Origin: Planctomycetota bacterium | Lineage (GTDB): Bacteria > Planctomycetota > B15-G4 | NCBI GenBank assembly: GCA_029259745.1 | Contig: JAJDEO010000033.1 | Location: forward strand, 1 to 62,765 | Direction of reading: 5' to 3' | DNA length: 62,765 bases | Part shown: piece by piece, positions 49,118 through 60,228 of the stretch | Numbering within the stretch: the first letter of the stretch is position 1 | How the letters are laid out: the number at the start of each line of letters is the position of its first letter | Made by a program: the position numbers and the translations under genes | The notes under the pieces: generated by a model | Database searches by the model: none | What the model was told of the DNA's origin: nothing | What the model saw: only the letters and a program-made list of their open reading frames with translations

Positions 49118-49981
49118 ATGCAGCTCGGTCTCGACGGAAAAGTCGTCGTCATCACCGGAGCCTCGGGCGGGATCGGCCGGGCCGTCGCCGAAGTGTTCGC
49201 GGCTGAGGGCGCGCTCCTCGTCCTCCACGGCAACGAGAACGTGAACACGCTGAGGGCCTGGGCCGGCGAGCAGCCCTGGTCGCAGAACGCTCTCGTCGTC
49301 AACGCCGACGTGCGCAGCCCCGAGACGCTCGCCGCCCTGACCGACCTCGCCATTTCGCGCTGGGGACGCATCGACGTCTGCGTCGCGAATGCCGGGATCT
49401 GGCCCGCCGAGGACGCCGCCGTGCATGAGGCGCCGATCGACCGCATCCGGCGCACGATCGAGGTCAACCTGCTCGGCGCGATGTGGACGGCGCGCGCGTT
49501 CTTCACGGCGCTCGAGGCCTGCGGGCCGCGCGACGACGGCCACGGCGCCTCGCTGATGTTCACGGGCTCGACGGCCGGGCGCTTCGGCGAGCGCGGGCAC
49601 AGCGACTACGGCGCCGCGAAGGCCGGGCTGATCGGGCTCATGCACAGCCTCAAGAACGAGATCGTCGACCTCGACCCATGGGGACGCGTCAACGTCGTCG
49701 AGCCGGGCTGGACCGTCACGCACATGGCCCGCGCCACGCTCGACGAGCCGGGGACGATCGCGCGCGTCGTGCGCACGATGCCGCTGCGTCAGCTCGCGCG
49801 CGCCGTCGACATCGCCAACACGATCGCGTGGATGTCGTCACCCGTCGTCGCACGTCACATCAACGGGCAGGTCATCACGGTGGCCGGCGGCATGGAGGGA
49901 CGCGTGCGCTGGGAGCCCGAGCAGATCGACGAGTCGCGCGTGCGCGCGCGACTCGCGCCGGACGACGGCCGCCCGTCGTGA
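49118..49981 (+). CDS. SDR-family oxidoreductase
   Basis: The 287-residue short-chain dehydrogenase starts at an ATG with AGGAG 9 bases upstream. The cofactor loop is VVVITGASGGIGRAVAEVFA, followed by DVCVANAGIWPAEDA. The catalytic Ser lies in LMFTGSTAGRFGERG and the YxxxK in SDYGAAKAGLIGLMHSLKNE. The last ~45 residues extend beyond the usual SDR end and are charged. It resembles 3-oxoacyl-ACP-reductase-like enzymes, but the substrate is unknown. Its stop overlaps the start of the sulfatase/TPR gene as GTGA, so both are made together. Confidence 0.9.
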   Translation: MQLGLDGKVVVITGASGGIGRAVAEVFAAEGALLVLHGNENVNTLRAWAGEQPWSQNALVVNADVRSPETLAALTDLAISRWGRIDVCVANAGIWPAEDAAVHEAPIDRIRRTIEVNLLGAMWTARAFFTALEACGPRDDGHGASLMFTGSTAGRFGERGHSDYGAAKAGLIGLMHSLKNEIVDLDPWGRVNVVEPGWTVTHMARATLDEPGTIARVVRTMPLRQLARAVDIANTIAWMSSPVVARHINGQVITVAGGMEGRVRWEPEQIDESRVRARLAPDDGRPS

Positions 49982-51930
49982 AGACGGCCGCGGCATGCGT
50001 GGCGCTGACGCTGCTCGCGGCGTGCGGTTCGGACGGTCCTGCGCCGGCGACGATCATCGTCGTCACGCTCGACACCACGCGCGCCGATCGACTCGGAGCC
50101 TACGGCTACGACGGCGCGCACACGCCGCACATCGACGCCCTGGCCCAGCGCGGCGTCACCTACGATCGCGCCTACGCGCCGACGCCGATCACGCTCCCGT
50201 CGCACGCCTCGATGCTCACGGGCGTCGACCCGGCAGCGCACGGCGCGCGTGACAACGGCCTCTACGAACTCGACGACAACGCCGAGTTCGTGGCCGAGGT
50301 GCTGCGCGATGCCGGCTGGGCGACGGGCGCGTTCGTCGGCGCCTACGTGCTCGACGAGTCGTTCGGGATCCTGCAGGGCTTCGACACCTGGACGACGCCG
50401 TCGACGTCGACACTCGGGCGCAGCAGCTCGGTGGCCGAGCGCACGGCCGACGCCGTCGTCGACGACGCCATCGACTGGCTGACCGCAACCCCGCGCGACC
50501 AGCCCGCGTTCCTCTGGGTGCACCTCTACGACCCGCACGAGCCTTACGCTCCACCGGCCCACATCGCCGCGCAGGTCGACGATCGCTACGACGGCGAGAT
50601 CAGCTTCGCCGACGAGCAGCTCGGGCGCCTGCTCGCGGCCGTCGAACAGCATCGCCCCGTCGCCGAGCATGCCGCCTGGACGATCGTCACGGCCGACCAC
50701 GGCGAGTCGCTCGGCGAGCACGGCGAGTCGAGTCACGGACTGTTGCTCTACGAGGCGACGGTGCGCATCCCGCTCATCGTCGCGGGGCCCGACGAGGCGC
50801 TCGAGCCCGGCGCCCGCAGCGAAGCACTCGTTTCGCTGACGGACGTCGCGCCGACGGTGATCGCCGCCGCCGGTCTGCCCGCAGCGAGCCTGCCGGCCAG
50901 CGACGCGCCGTCGCTCGTCACGTCGCTCCAGCGCCCCGACGCGACGCGCCGCGTGCAGCTCGAGACGCTGCTGCCCTATCACGTCCATCGCTGGCGCGCG
51001 CTGCGTGCCGTGATCGAAGGCGAGAGGAAGACGATCGGCCCGGGCGCACTGGAGGTCTTCAATGTCGCGGACGACTCGCACGAGCAGCGAGACCTCGCGG
51101 CAGGCGGCGTGCCCGCCGATGCGCCCGTCCTCGGTGAGGCCGCCGAATCGCTCGGTTGGTCGACACGCCGCGACGTCACGAACAGCGAGCGCTCACGCCT
51201 GCAGGCCCTCGGCTACCTCGCCGGATCCACCGACGACGACGACCCCTTCAGCCTCGACCTGCCCGACCCGCGCGACCGCCGCGACGACATCAAGCGTCGC
51301 GAAGTCGTACTCGCGAAGCTCACGAGCGGACGACGTCTTCTGCGCCTCGACCCCGACCCGGCCGGCGCCGAACACATCCCCGGCGACACTCAGCAGACGC
51401 GCAACACGCGCGGCCTCACCGCGCTCGCCGAGGCGGCCGCGACGCTCGACGCCATGGGTGGTCTCGCGGCCGACGACCCGTGGGTGACGAGCCATCTCGG
51501 GCTCGTCGAGCTGTCGCGCGGGCGCATCGCCGAGGCCGCCGCCGCGTTCGAGCAGCACGCACAGCTCGCGCCGAGCGAGGCCGCCACGCACTTCAACCTC
51601 GGCGAGTGCTACCGCCAGCTCGGCTACACTGACTGGGCCGTCGACGAGGTCGTGAAGACGCTGCGCCTCGAGCCGGGCTTCGCGCTCGCGTACGAGTGGC
51701 TGTTGGCATGGCACAGTCAGAAGGAGGACGGCGACGGCGTGACGTACTGGATGACGCGCTACGTCGAAACCTTCCCGACGCGCGACGATCTCCAGCAGCG
51801 ACTCGCGCGGCTGCACGACTCCGGCCATCTCCGCAGCCCGCCGCCGCCCGAAGAAGTCCCACGCGTCGACGCACTGCGTACCGCGGCGCCGGACAGCTGG
51901 CTCGTCCCCGAACGCATTCGCAACTCATGA
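49978..51930 (+). CDS. Sulfatase-fold lipoprotein with C-terminal TPR-like region
   Basis: The 650-residue protein starts at a GTG (GTGA overlap) with a lipoprotein signal (VALTLLAACGSD). The sulfatase/alkaline phosphatase fold covers residues ~25-430: IIVVTLDTTRADRLGAYGYD, PITLPSHASMLTGVDPAAHG, AFLWVHLYDPHEPY and WTIVTADHGESLGEHGESS. The nucleophile position is Thr (T-L-P-S-H), not the Cys/Ser that becomes formylglycine. A helical TPR-like segment follows residue ~455 (WVTSHLGLVELSRGRIAEAA, THFNLGECYRQLGYTDWAVD). Fusion of the sulfatase fold to TPR suggests a protein-bound substrate or complex. It is related to the genes at 25029 and 57419. Confidence 0.88.
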   Translation: MKTAAACVALTLLAACGSDGPAPATIIVVTLDTTRADRLGAYGYDGAHTPHIDALAQRGVTYDRAYAPTPITLPSHASMLTGVDPAAHGARDNGLYELDDNAEFVAEVLRDAGWATGAFVGAYVLDESFGILQGFDTWTTPSTSTLGRSSSVAERTADAVVDDAIDWLTATPRDQPAFLWVHLYDPHEPYAPPAHIAAQVDDRYDGEISFADEQLGRLLAAVEQHRPVAEHAAWTIVTADHGESLGEHGESSHGLLLYEATVRIPLIVAGPDEALEPGARSEALVSLTDVAPTVIAAAGLPAASLPASDAPSLVTSLQRPDATRRVQLETLLPYHVHRWRALRAVIEGERKTIGPGALEVFNVADDSHEQRDLAAGGVPADAPVLGEAAESLGWSTRRDVTNSERSRLQALGYLAGSTDDDDPFSLDLPDPRDRRDDIKRREVVLAKLTSGRRLLRLDPDPAGAEHIPGDTQQTRNTRGLTALAEAAATLDAMGGLAADDPWVTSHLGLVELSRGRIAEAAAAFEQHAQLAPSEAATHFNLGECYRQLGYTDWAVDEVVKTLRLEPGFALAYEWLLAWHSQKEDGDGVTYWMTRYVETFPTRDDLQQRLARLHDSGHLRSPPPPEEVPRVDALRTAAPDSWLVPERIRNS

Positions 51931-51952
51931 CACCTCGCGCCGGAGCTCTCCG

Positions 51953-52369
51953 ATGACGTCCCCCGAACCCCTGAAGCTGCTTTTCGTCTGCGTCGAGAAC
52001 TCCTGCCGCAGTCAGATGGCCGAGGCCTTCGCGCGGCGCCTCGGTGGCGAGCGCGTCGAGGCGCACAGCGCCGGCTCGAAGCCCTCCGGCGAGATCAATC
52101 CCAAGGCCCTCATGGCCATGGCCGCGATCGGTCACGACATGTCGGCCCACCGCAGCAAGGGCCTCGACGAGATCCCCGACGGCCCCTACGCCGCCGTCGT
52201 GACCATGGGCTGCGGCGACGCCTGCCCGCACGTCGAGTCGACCCTCAACGAAGACTGGGCCATCCCCCAGCCCAAGGACATGGAGCCGGGCCCGTTCGCG
52301 GGAGTGCGAGACATGATCGAAGCGCAGATGCGCGACCTGCTGACGCGCTTGGGCGTGGCGTTGCAGTAA
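51953..52369 (+). CDS. arsC: Arsenate reductase-like / LMW protein-tyrosine-phosphatase-fold protein
   Basis: The 138-residue protein has the P-loop LLFVCVENSCRSQMAEAFA (CX5R) and, further on, VVTMGCGDACPHV with the Cys pair found in ArsC-type arsenate reductases. The usual general-acid Asp of the WxxPDP motif is Gln here (WAIPQPKDM), which suits a thiol-relay reductase more than a phosphatase. It would reduce arsenate to arsenite in the cytoplasm using thioredoxin or a small thiol. No arsenite exporter or ArsR regulator is adjacent, so an arsenic role is only likely. GGAG lies before the ATG. Confidence 0.8.
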   Translation: MTSPEPLKLLFVCVENSCRSQMAEAFARRLGGERVEAHSAGSKPSGEINPKALMAMAAIGHDMSAHRSKGLDEIPDGPYAAVVTMGCGDACPHVESTLNEDWAIPQPKDMEPGPFAGVRDMIEAQMRDLLTRLGVALQ

Positions 52370-52382
52370 GCCACGGCACGCC

Positions 52383-53987
52383 TCACCCCGCGCCCAGCGC
52401 TTCGCGCGCCGCGTCGAGGAGCGTGCCGTCGCCGACGAGTTCGCGGGCCACGTTGATGTCGCCGCGGAGATCGCGGTCGACGAGCAGCTCGTCGACGTGT
52501 TCGCGCACCGCGGCGAGGGCCGCGGCCGTGCCGACGCCCGGCCCCGGGTCGGTCTTCCCGACGCCCTTCCTGACCAACCGGCGCATGCGCACGGACAGCG
52601 CCTGACTGGCCACGAGCATCTCGAGCGCGATCACCCACTCGAGATCGGTCGCCATCGCGTAGACGTGACGCGCCTCGTTGGCGCCCATCGAGACCTGGTC
52701 CTCGGTGTTCGCGCAGGTCGGGACGTTGAACGACGTTGCCGGGTGGCTGCGCGTCGCCAAGTCGTTCACCAACGCGGCGGCCGTGTACTGCACCAGCATG
52801 TGTCCGCTCTGCGCGCCGTCTTCGTTGTCCACCAGGAACATCGGCAACCCGTCGTTCGTGGCCGTGTCGACGAGCATGGCGATGCGCCGCTCAGAGATGC
52901 TCGCGAGCACCGGGATCGCAGCTTTCACGGCCGACATGGCAAGCGCCAGCGGCATGCCGTGGAAGTTCCCCGCCGACAACACGCGGTCGTCTTCGGGGAA
53001 GAGCAGCGGATTGTCGGTGACGGAGTTGAGCTCGACGTCGATGACACCGCCGGCGTGGCCCAGCGCGTCGCGCACCGCGCCATGCACGGCCGGCGCGCAA
53101 CGCAGGCTGTAGCAGTCCTGCGGGCTGATGCTCTTCGCGACCTCACCGCGCTCATCGACGATGCGCTGAGGATCGATGTCGCACAGCGACGACCCGCCGA
53201 CGAACGCGCGGATGTTCGCAGCCGTTGCGACCTGGCCCGGGTGCGGGCGCAGCGCGTGCACGGCCGGGTCGAAGGCGTCGAGGCGCCCCGCCTTGGCCTC
53301 GAGGCTGACGGCCGCCGTGAGGTCAGCCATCTCGACGAGGTGCTCGAGGTCGGCGAGCGCGAGCGTCGCATGGGCCGTGATCTGCGCCGTGCCGTTGTTG
53401 AGCGACAGGCCTTCCTTGTACGTGAGTTCGACACACGGGATCGACGCGGCCGCCATGGCCTCGGCACCCGACATCACCTCCCCCTCGAACTCGGCCTCGC
53501 CCTCACCGAGCAGCGGCATCGCCATGTGCGACAGCGGCGCGAGATCACCCGACGCCCCCACCGAACCGAGGCTCGGGATGATCGGATGGACACCGCGGTT
53601 GAGCATCGCGGTCAGCGCCTGCAGCGTGGACGGCCGGATGCCCGAGTGCCCCTGGAGCAGCGTGTTGATGCGCAGCACCATCATCGCGCGCACGACTTCG
53701 GTGGGCAGCGGGTCGCCGACGCATGCCGCGTGCGTGATGATGAGGTTGCGCTGCAGCTGGCGCGCGGCCTCGTCGTCCTTGAGGCGGATCCCGGCGTTGC
53801 GGCCGAAGCCCGTGTTGATGCCGTAGGCCGTGCGGTCCTCGGCGACGATCTGCTCGACGAAGGCGGCGGCCCGCCGCACGGCGACGATCGCGTCGACGTC
53901 GAGATCGACGAGCGCGCCATCGCGCGCCACGGCGACGACGTCTTCACGCGTGAGACTGTGACCGTCGAGATGGATGCTCTGGCTCAT
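52383..53987 (-). CDS. hutH: Histidine ammonia-lyase
   Basis: The 534-residue enzyme converts L-histidine to urocanate and ammonia, the first step of histidine breakdown. The self-forming MIO prosthetic group comes from the Ala-Ser-Gly in SLGSVGASGDLAPLSHMAMP. The catalytic Tyr lies in EDRTAYGINTGFGRNAG, and QDCYSLRCAPAVHGAVRDAL and FHGMPLALAMS are further conserved blocks. Its ATG overlaps the stop of hisS (ATGA), so it is translated from the same message. No other hut genes (hutU, hutI, hutG) are next to it. It is convergent with arsC, 13 bp apart. Confidence 0.94.
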   Translation of the reverse strand: MSQSIHLDGHSLTREDVVAVARDGALVDLDVDAIVAVRRAAAFVEQIVAEDRTAYGINTGFGRNAGIRLKDDEAARQLQRNLIITHAACVGDPLPTEVVRAMMVLRINTLLQGHSGIRPSTLQALTAMLNRGVHPIIPSLGSVGASGDLAPLSHMAMPLLGEGEAEFEGEVMSGAEAMAAASIPCVELTYKEGLSLNNGTAQITAHATLALADLEHLVEMADLTAAVSLEAKAGRLDAFDPAVHALRPHPGQVATAANIRAFVGGSSLCDIDPQRIVDERGEVAKSISPQDCYSLRCAPAVHGAVRDALGHAGGVIDVELNSVTDNPLLFPEDDRVLSAGNFHGMPLALAMSAVKAAIPVLASISERRIAMLVDTATNDGLPMFLVDNEDGAQSGHMLVQYTAAALVNDLATRSHPATSFNVPTCANTEDQVSMGANEARHVYAMATDLEWVIALEMLVASQALSVRMRRLVRKGVGKTDPGPGVGTAAALAAVREHVDELLVDRDLRGDINVARELVGDGTLLDAAREALGAG

Positions 53988-55345
53988 GATGTTTCTCCGA
54001 GCTGCGCGAGCAGCCGCGCGCCGACCTCCGCACGTGGGATGTCTTGTTGCTCGCCGCTGCGCAAGTTCTTGACCTGCACGCTGCCGCGCGTGAGTTCGTC
54101 AGGCCCGAGGATCGCGACGAACGGGATGCCGGCCTTGTCGGCGGCCTTCATCTGCTTGCCGAGCTTGCCGCCGTCGAACACGACCTGCGTGTTGATGCCC
54201 GCGGCGCGCAGCTCGGCGCCCAACGCGATCGTCTCGTGGTCGAGCTCCGGGTCCATACGCGCGACGAGGCACTGCACCGTGGAGTCGGAGCTCGAGACGA
54301 TCTCGAGTTCCTGCATCTTGCTGAACAGACGCGTCAACCCGATCGAGATCCCGACCCCCGGCAGCTTGCTCTTCGTGTAGTGACCGGCGAGGTTCTCGTA
54401 GCGGCCGCCGCTGCAGATGCTGCCGAGCTCGGGGTGATCGTCGAGCAGCGTCTCGTAGACGGTGCCGGTGTAGTAGTCGAGGCCGCGCGCGATGGAGAGG
54501 TTCAGGCACCAGTGGTCGGCCGGGACGCCGAGCGCCTTGAGCGCCTCGACGACGACCGCCATCTCGGCGATGCCCTCATCGAGCAGCGCGTGCGAGACGT
54601 CGAGTCCGCGCAGCGTCGCGAGCACCTCGGCGCCGGGACCGCGCGTGTTCAAGATCGTCAGCAGCTTGTCGGCAAGCGGGCCGCCGAGGCCGTATTCGTC
54701 TTCGGACAGCGTCGCCAGCACCGCGTCGCGCCCGCGCTTGTCGAGCTTGTCGACCTCGCGCAGCACCGTGGTCTGGCGCTCGCCCGCTTCGATTCCGAGC
54801 GCGGCGAAGAGCCCGCGCAGGATCTTGCGGTGGTTCATGTGGATCGTGAACGGACCGAAGTCGAGCTGCGTGAAGAGCTGATCGATGACGGCCGGGATCT
54901 CGGCATCGAAACGCAGGTCGAGATCGTTGCGACCGATGACGTCGATGTCGCACTGCTCGAACTCGCGGTAGCGCCCCTTCTGCGCGCGCTCACCGCGGTA
55001 GACGCGCTGCATCTGGTAGCGCCGGAAGGGGAAGGCGAGGTCCGGCTCGTGCTCGGCGACGTAGCGCGCGAGCGGCACGGTGAGGTCGAAGCGCAGCGCG
55101 AGATCGGGGTCTTTTCCCTGGGCGCGAGCGCCCGTCGACTGCGTGAAGTAGACCTGCTTCTCGGTTTCGCCGCCGCTCTTCGTCAGCAGCACCGAGACGA
55201 GCTCCATCACGGGCGTCTCGATCGGCAGGAAGCCGAAGCGCTCGAACGTGGCCCGGATCGTGTCGCGGACGCGGTTGTAGGCGATCTGGTCGCCGGGGAG
55301 CAGCTCCATCACACCTGGCATGGTGCGGGCTTTGACGATGTCCAT
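53984..55345 (-). CDS. hisS: Histidine-tRNA ligase
   Basis: The 453-residue class II aminoacyl-tRNA synthetase charges tRNA-His. Class II motif 2 is FRRYQMQRVYRGERAQKGRY, followed by EFEQCDIDVIG. The histidine-binding motif ARGLDYYTGTVYETLL and the motif 3 region GVGISIGLTRLFSKMQ are clear. The C-terminal anticodon-binding domain follows (VQCLVARMDPELDHETI, DKAGIPFVAILGPDELTRG). The ATG at 55345 begins MDIVKARTMPGVMELLP; a longer frame to 55408 is unlikely. It is upstream partner of hutH, overlapped by 4 bases, and divergent from the ABC-F gene 86 bp away. Confidence 0.95.
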   Translation of the reverse strand: MDIVKARTMPGVMELLPGDQIAYNRVRDTIRATFERFGFLPIETPVMELVSVLLTKSGGETEKQVYFTQSTGARAQGKDPDLALRFDLTVPLARYVAEHEPDLAFPFRRYQMQRVYRGERAQKGRYREFEQCDIDVIGRNDLDLRFDAEIPAVIDQLFTQLDFGPFTIHMNHRKILRGLFAALGIEAGERQTTVLREVDKLDKRGRDAVLATLSEDEYGLGGPLADKLLTILNTRGPGAEVLATLRGLDVSHALLDEGIAEMAVVVEALKALGVPADHWCLNLSIARGLDYYTGTVYETLLDDHPELGSICSGGRYENLAGHYTKSKLPGVGISIGLTRLFSKMQELEIVSSSDSTVQCLVARMDPELDHETIALGAELRAAGINTQVVFDGGKLGKQMKAADKAGIPFVAILGPDELTRGSVQVKNLRSGEQQDIPRAEVGARLLAQLGETS

Positions 55346-55430
55346 CGTGATCTCGCGCGCTGCGGAATGTGAACGCGAGATCGTATCGAGGCGCCCCGCG
55401 CGGCGCACCCTTCGCTATCGTGTTCGGCCC

Positions 55431-57350
<1,920 letters not shown>

Positions 57351-57418
57351 CATCGCGCCTTGTGGCTGCTTGTGGCGTCGGTGAGAATGATCGCCCGACC
57401 GTCAGGCGCCACACCACC

Positions 57419-59317
57419 ATGCGAACATCTCCACTCACGTTGGTCCTGCTCGCGGGCTTGTCGACGTCCTGCAGCGAGACCAGCTCCGACACGCCCGTCC
57501 CGGCCGAGCCTGCGGGCCCGCGCACGGTGGTGTTGATCAGCATCGACACGCTGCGTGCTGATCGCCTCGGTACCTACGGCGGCGAGGAAGGCGTCTCGCC
57601 CGCCATCGATGCGCTCGCGCGCGACGGAGTCGTCTTCGAGCAAGCGCTCGCGACATCGCCCTGGACGCTGCCGTCGCACATGTCGATGTTGACCGGACTC
57701 GACCCCGTGGCCCACGGCGTGCATGACCGCACGTATCACCTCAGCACGGCGGCCTACACGCTTGCCGAAGCGCTCCAGGATGACGGCTTCGCCACCGGTG
57801 CTTTCACGGATGGTGGGTTCGTCGCCGGCAACTTCGGCTTCGCGCAGGGGTTCGACGTCTACGACGACGCCCGCGTCGAGGGGACGAAGAGCGACAACGG
57901 ATTCGCGCGACTGCTCCCGGGCGCCCTCGACTGGCTCGACGAGCGGCTCGACAGCGACGTCTTCTTGTTCTTGCACACGTTCGATGTGCATGCACCCTTC
58001 CACGACGTTGATGCAGACGTCGCCGTGCCATTCCGCGCACGCGCCACTCCGGCGGGCCCCGACGACCCGTTCCTCCAGCGCGCGCGGTACGTCACTCAGC
58101 AACGAGACCTCGGGATCTCCGACTACGCGACGCTGTCGGGGCTCTTGAACGACTATGACGCGGGCGTGCACGTCGCCGACCGCGGGGTCGCCGACGTCGT
58201 CGCGCTCCTGAAGGCGCGCGGTCGCTACGAGGACGCACTCATCATCGTCACGTCCGATCACGGTGAGGCGATGTTCGAACACCAGCTGCATGTCGGGCAC
58301 GGCATCACGCTCTACGACTCCGAGCTGCACATCCCGCTCGTCGTGAAACTCCCACGCTCGCAGGCCGCCGGGCAACGCGACGCCACGCCCGTCGACCTCA
58401 CGGACATCGCACCGACGATCCTCGATCACACGGCAACACTGCGTCCGTCCGACATGACGGGCGGGAGCCTGCTCGACCTCGTCCGCGGTCGCGACTTCAC
58501 GCGCGCACCGATCTTCGCGATGTCGACGAACATCGAGAGCTACGCGCTCGTCGACGGGTCGCACAAGTACATCTCGGCGATGGCGGTCTCCGACGTCACG
58601 GCGGTTCAGCACTTCCTCGCGCCGATCACGCCTTCCATGGGCCATTGGACGGACGGCACCGAGTACTCGATGGGAGTCGGCGAGGCGCGCCGAGTGCTGA
58701 CGTACGACTTCGTCGGCGATCCGCTGGGCCTGCTCGACGCCTTCCCGCCGCACGAGCAGCTCTTCGATCGCGAGCAGGATCCGGCCGAGCAGCACGACAT
58801 CGCGAAGAGCGAACCCGAGCGCGTGGGCGTCATGCGGCGCGAGCTGCTCGACCTGTGGGACCAGTCGGCACGCGTCAACGACGTGCTGACGAACAGCGAC
58901 GAGCACGAGGACAGCGACCTGCCCTTCAACCCCAACCAGGCCCACGCCCTGGCCATGCTCGGCTACCTCGACACCGGCGCGCGGACAGAGCTACGCCAGG
59001 TGCCGCAACGCCTGCGCAAGAACATCACCGAGGAGGCCCCCGAGCGCCCCGACATGACGGCGCTGTTCGAGCAGGACCGGATCGTCCACGCGCTCCGCCG
59101 CGAGCTCGCGGCGGGCCAACTTCGCGACGATGCGCAGGCCGTGTTCCAGGCCGCCGGCGACGCCTGCGCGGCCTGGGCCGCCGACCATCCGCAGCACACC
59201 AAGCGCGTCATCTGGCGACTCTTCGAGCTCGGCGCACTCGCGCGTGAGGCCGGCTACAAGCTCGACGTCGCACCGTGGCGCGCTCACGGAATCGAGCTGA
59301 CGCCCGACAGCCGCTGA
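57419..59317 (+). CDS. Sulfatase-fold lipoprotein, Thr at the nucleophile position
   Basis: The 632-residue protein starts at an ATG with a lipoprotein signal (LVLLAGLSTSC). The fold is clear: TVVLISIDTLRADRLGTYGG (metal Asp), ATSPWTLPSHMSMLTGLDPV, VFLFLHTFDVHAPFHDV and IIVTSDHGEAMFEHQLHVGH (Asp-His). Thr replaces the formylglycine Cys, as in the paralogues at 25029 and 49978. The last ~170 residues, after SDEHEDSDLPFNPNQAHALA, are helical and partly TPR-like. It probably works on an extracytoplasmic phosphate or sulfate ester. It begins 68 bp after the ABC-F stop and may be co-transcribed. Confidence 0.88.
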   Translation: MRTSPLTLVLLAGLSTSCSETSSDTPVPAEPAGPRTVVLISIDTLRADRLGTYGGEEGVSPAIDALARDGVVFEQALATSPWTLPSHMSMLTGLDPVAHGVHDRTYHLSTAAYTLAEALQDDGFATGAFTDGGFVAGNFGFAQGFDVYDDARVEGTKSDNGFARLLPGALDWLDERLDSDVFLFLHTFDVHAPFHDVDADVAVPFRARATPAGPDDPFLQRARYVTQQRDLGISDYATLSGLLNDYDAGVHVADRGVADVVALLKARGRYEDALIIVTSDHGEAMFEHQLHVGHGITLYDSELHIPLVVKLPRSQAAGQRDATPVDLTDIAPTILDHTATLRPSDMTGGSLLDLVRGRDFTRAPIFAMSTNIESYALVDGSHKYISAMAVSDVTAVQHFLAPITPSMGHWTDGTEYSMGVGEARRVLTYDFVGDPLGLLDAFPPHEQLFDREQDPAEQHDIAKSEPERVGVMRRELLDLWDQSARVNDVLTNSDEHEDSDLPFNPNQAHALAMLGYLDTGARTELRQVPQRLRKNITEEAPERPDMTALFEQDRIVHALRRELAAGQLRDDAQAVFQAAGDACAAWAADHPQHTKRVIWRLFELGALAREAGYKLDVAPWRAHGIELTPDSR

Positions 59318-59335
59318 GCGCCGCGCTCGCCGCGT

Positions 59336-60073
59336 CTACTCGAGCGGGATCCGCGCGCGCTCGGAGAGTTTCTCGAGCTTGGCACGCAGGTCGCGCACTT
59401 CATCTTCGAGCTGTGAAACGCGCACGATCAGGTCGGCGCTCGCGTGACTTCCCGAGACGCGCACTTCGACGGCGTGGGTGCCGTCGTCCTGCGGCTTCGC
59501 GGGAGCCGCGTAGTCGCGTGTTGGAGCTGTGCTCGGCGCGGGTGGAACGACCGATGGCGCTGCCGACGGACCATCGTCCGAAGGACAGAGCGTCTGGTTG
59601 ACGCGCGGAGCACGCGAGCCTGCCGCCGGCGCCAGACGCACGAGATACCCGAGACGCTCGAGCACGGCGAGGTGCTGCTCGAGCGCTGCGAGGTCGGCGA
59701 TCTTGACCATGCGCGAGGCGCGCGCGCGCAGCTCACCCGGCTGCTGGACGCCACGCACGAGCAGCTCGGCGAGCACGGCCAGCGCCCCACCGTCGACGTC
59801 GAGCTTCTCACGCGCCGTGTGCTGGTACTTCGTCACGCGGCTGCCCGTGCTGCGCACCTCGCCGACGAGCTGCTGCAGGCGCAGGCGGTCGAGCGCCAAC
59901 TCCACCTCGTGTTCGTCGAGATCCATCACCGGGCTGCGATTCGACTTCTGATTGCACCCGTTCGTCAGCCCGTTGAGCGAAAGCGGATAGACATCCGGCG
60001 TGGTCAACTGCTTCTCGATGAGCACGCCGAGCACACGGGCCTCGGTCGGGTCGAGCGGTTCTATCAAGGCCAT
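59336..60073 (-). CDS. yceH: YceH-family (DUF480) protein
   Basis: The 245-residue protein carries the family hallmarks: ALIEPLDPTEARVLGVLIEK, LTTPDVYPLSLNGLTNGCNQ and KSNRSPVMDLDEHEVELALD, then a second winged-helix-like unit (VLAELLVRGVQQPGELRARA). A Pro/Ala-rich linker precedes a ~35-residue C-terminal coiled coil (VRVSQLEDEVRDLRAKLEKL). The fold is two winged helices and the role is unknown; DNA or protein binding is possible. The ATG at 60073 begins the conserved segment; the frame up to 60745 is not protein-like. It is convergent with the sulfatase-fold gene. Confidence 0.9.
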   Translation of the reverse strand: MALIEPLDPTEARVLGVLIEKQLTTPDVYPLSLNGLTNGCNQKSNRSPVMDLDEHEVELALDRLRLQQLVGEVRSTGSRVTKYQHTAREKLDVDGGALAVLAELLVRGVQQPGELRARASRMVKIADLAALEQHLAVLERLGYLVRLAPAAGSRAPRVNQTLCPSDDGPSAAPSVVPPAPSTAPTRDYAAPAKPQDDGTHAVEVRVSGSHASADLIVRVSQLEDEVRDLRAKLEKLSERARIPLE

Positions 60074-60228
60074 CAAATGTCTCGAAGACGGGACGGGCAG
60101 CAGGTGGTTTGTATCGCGCCGGGAGACGGTCGTCCATCGGCGTGTCCGATGAACGCCCTTCGGAACGTCACCCCCGCCAGGAGACGCCCTATGGCGTGTA
60201 TCCTGGGCACATCGACGAGGAGCTGCAG

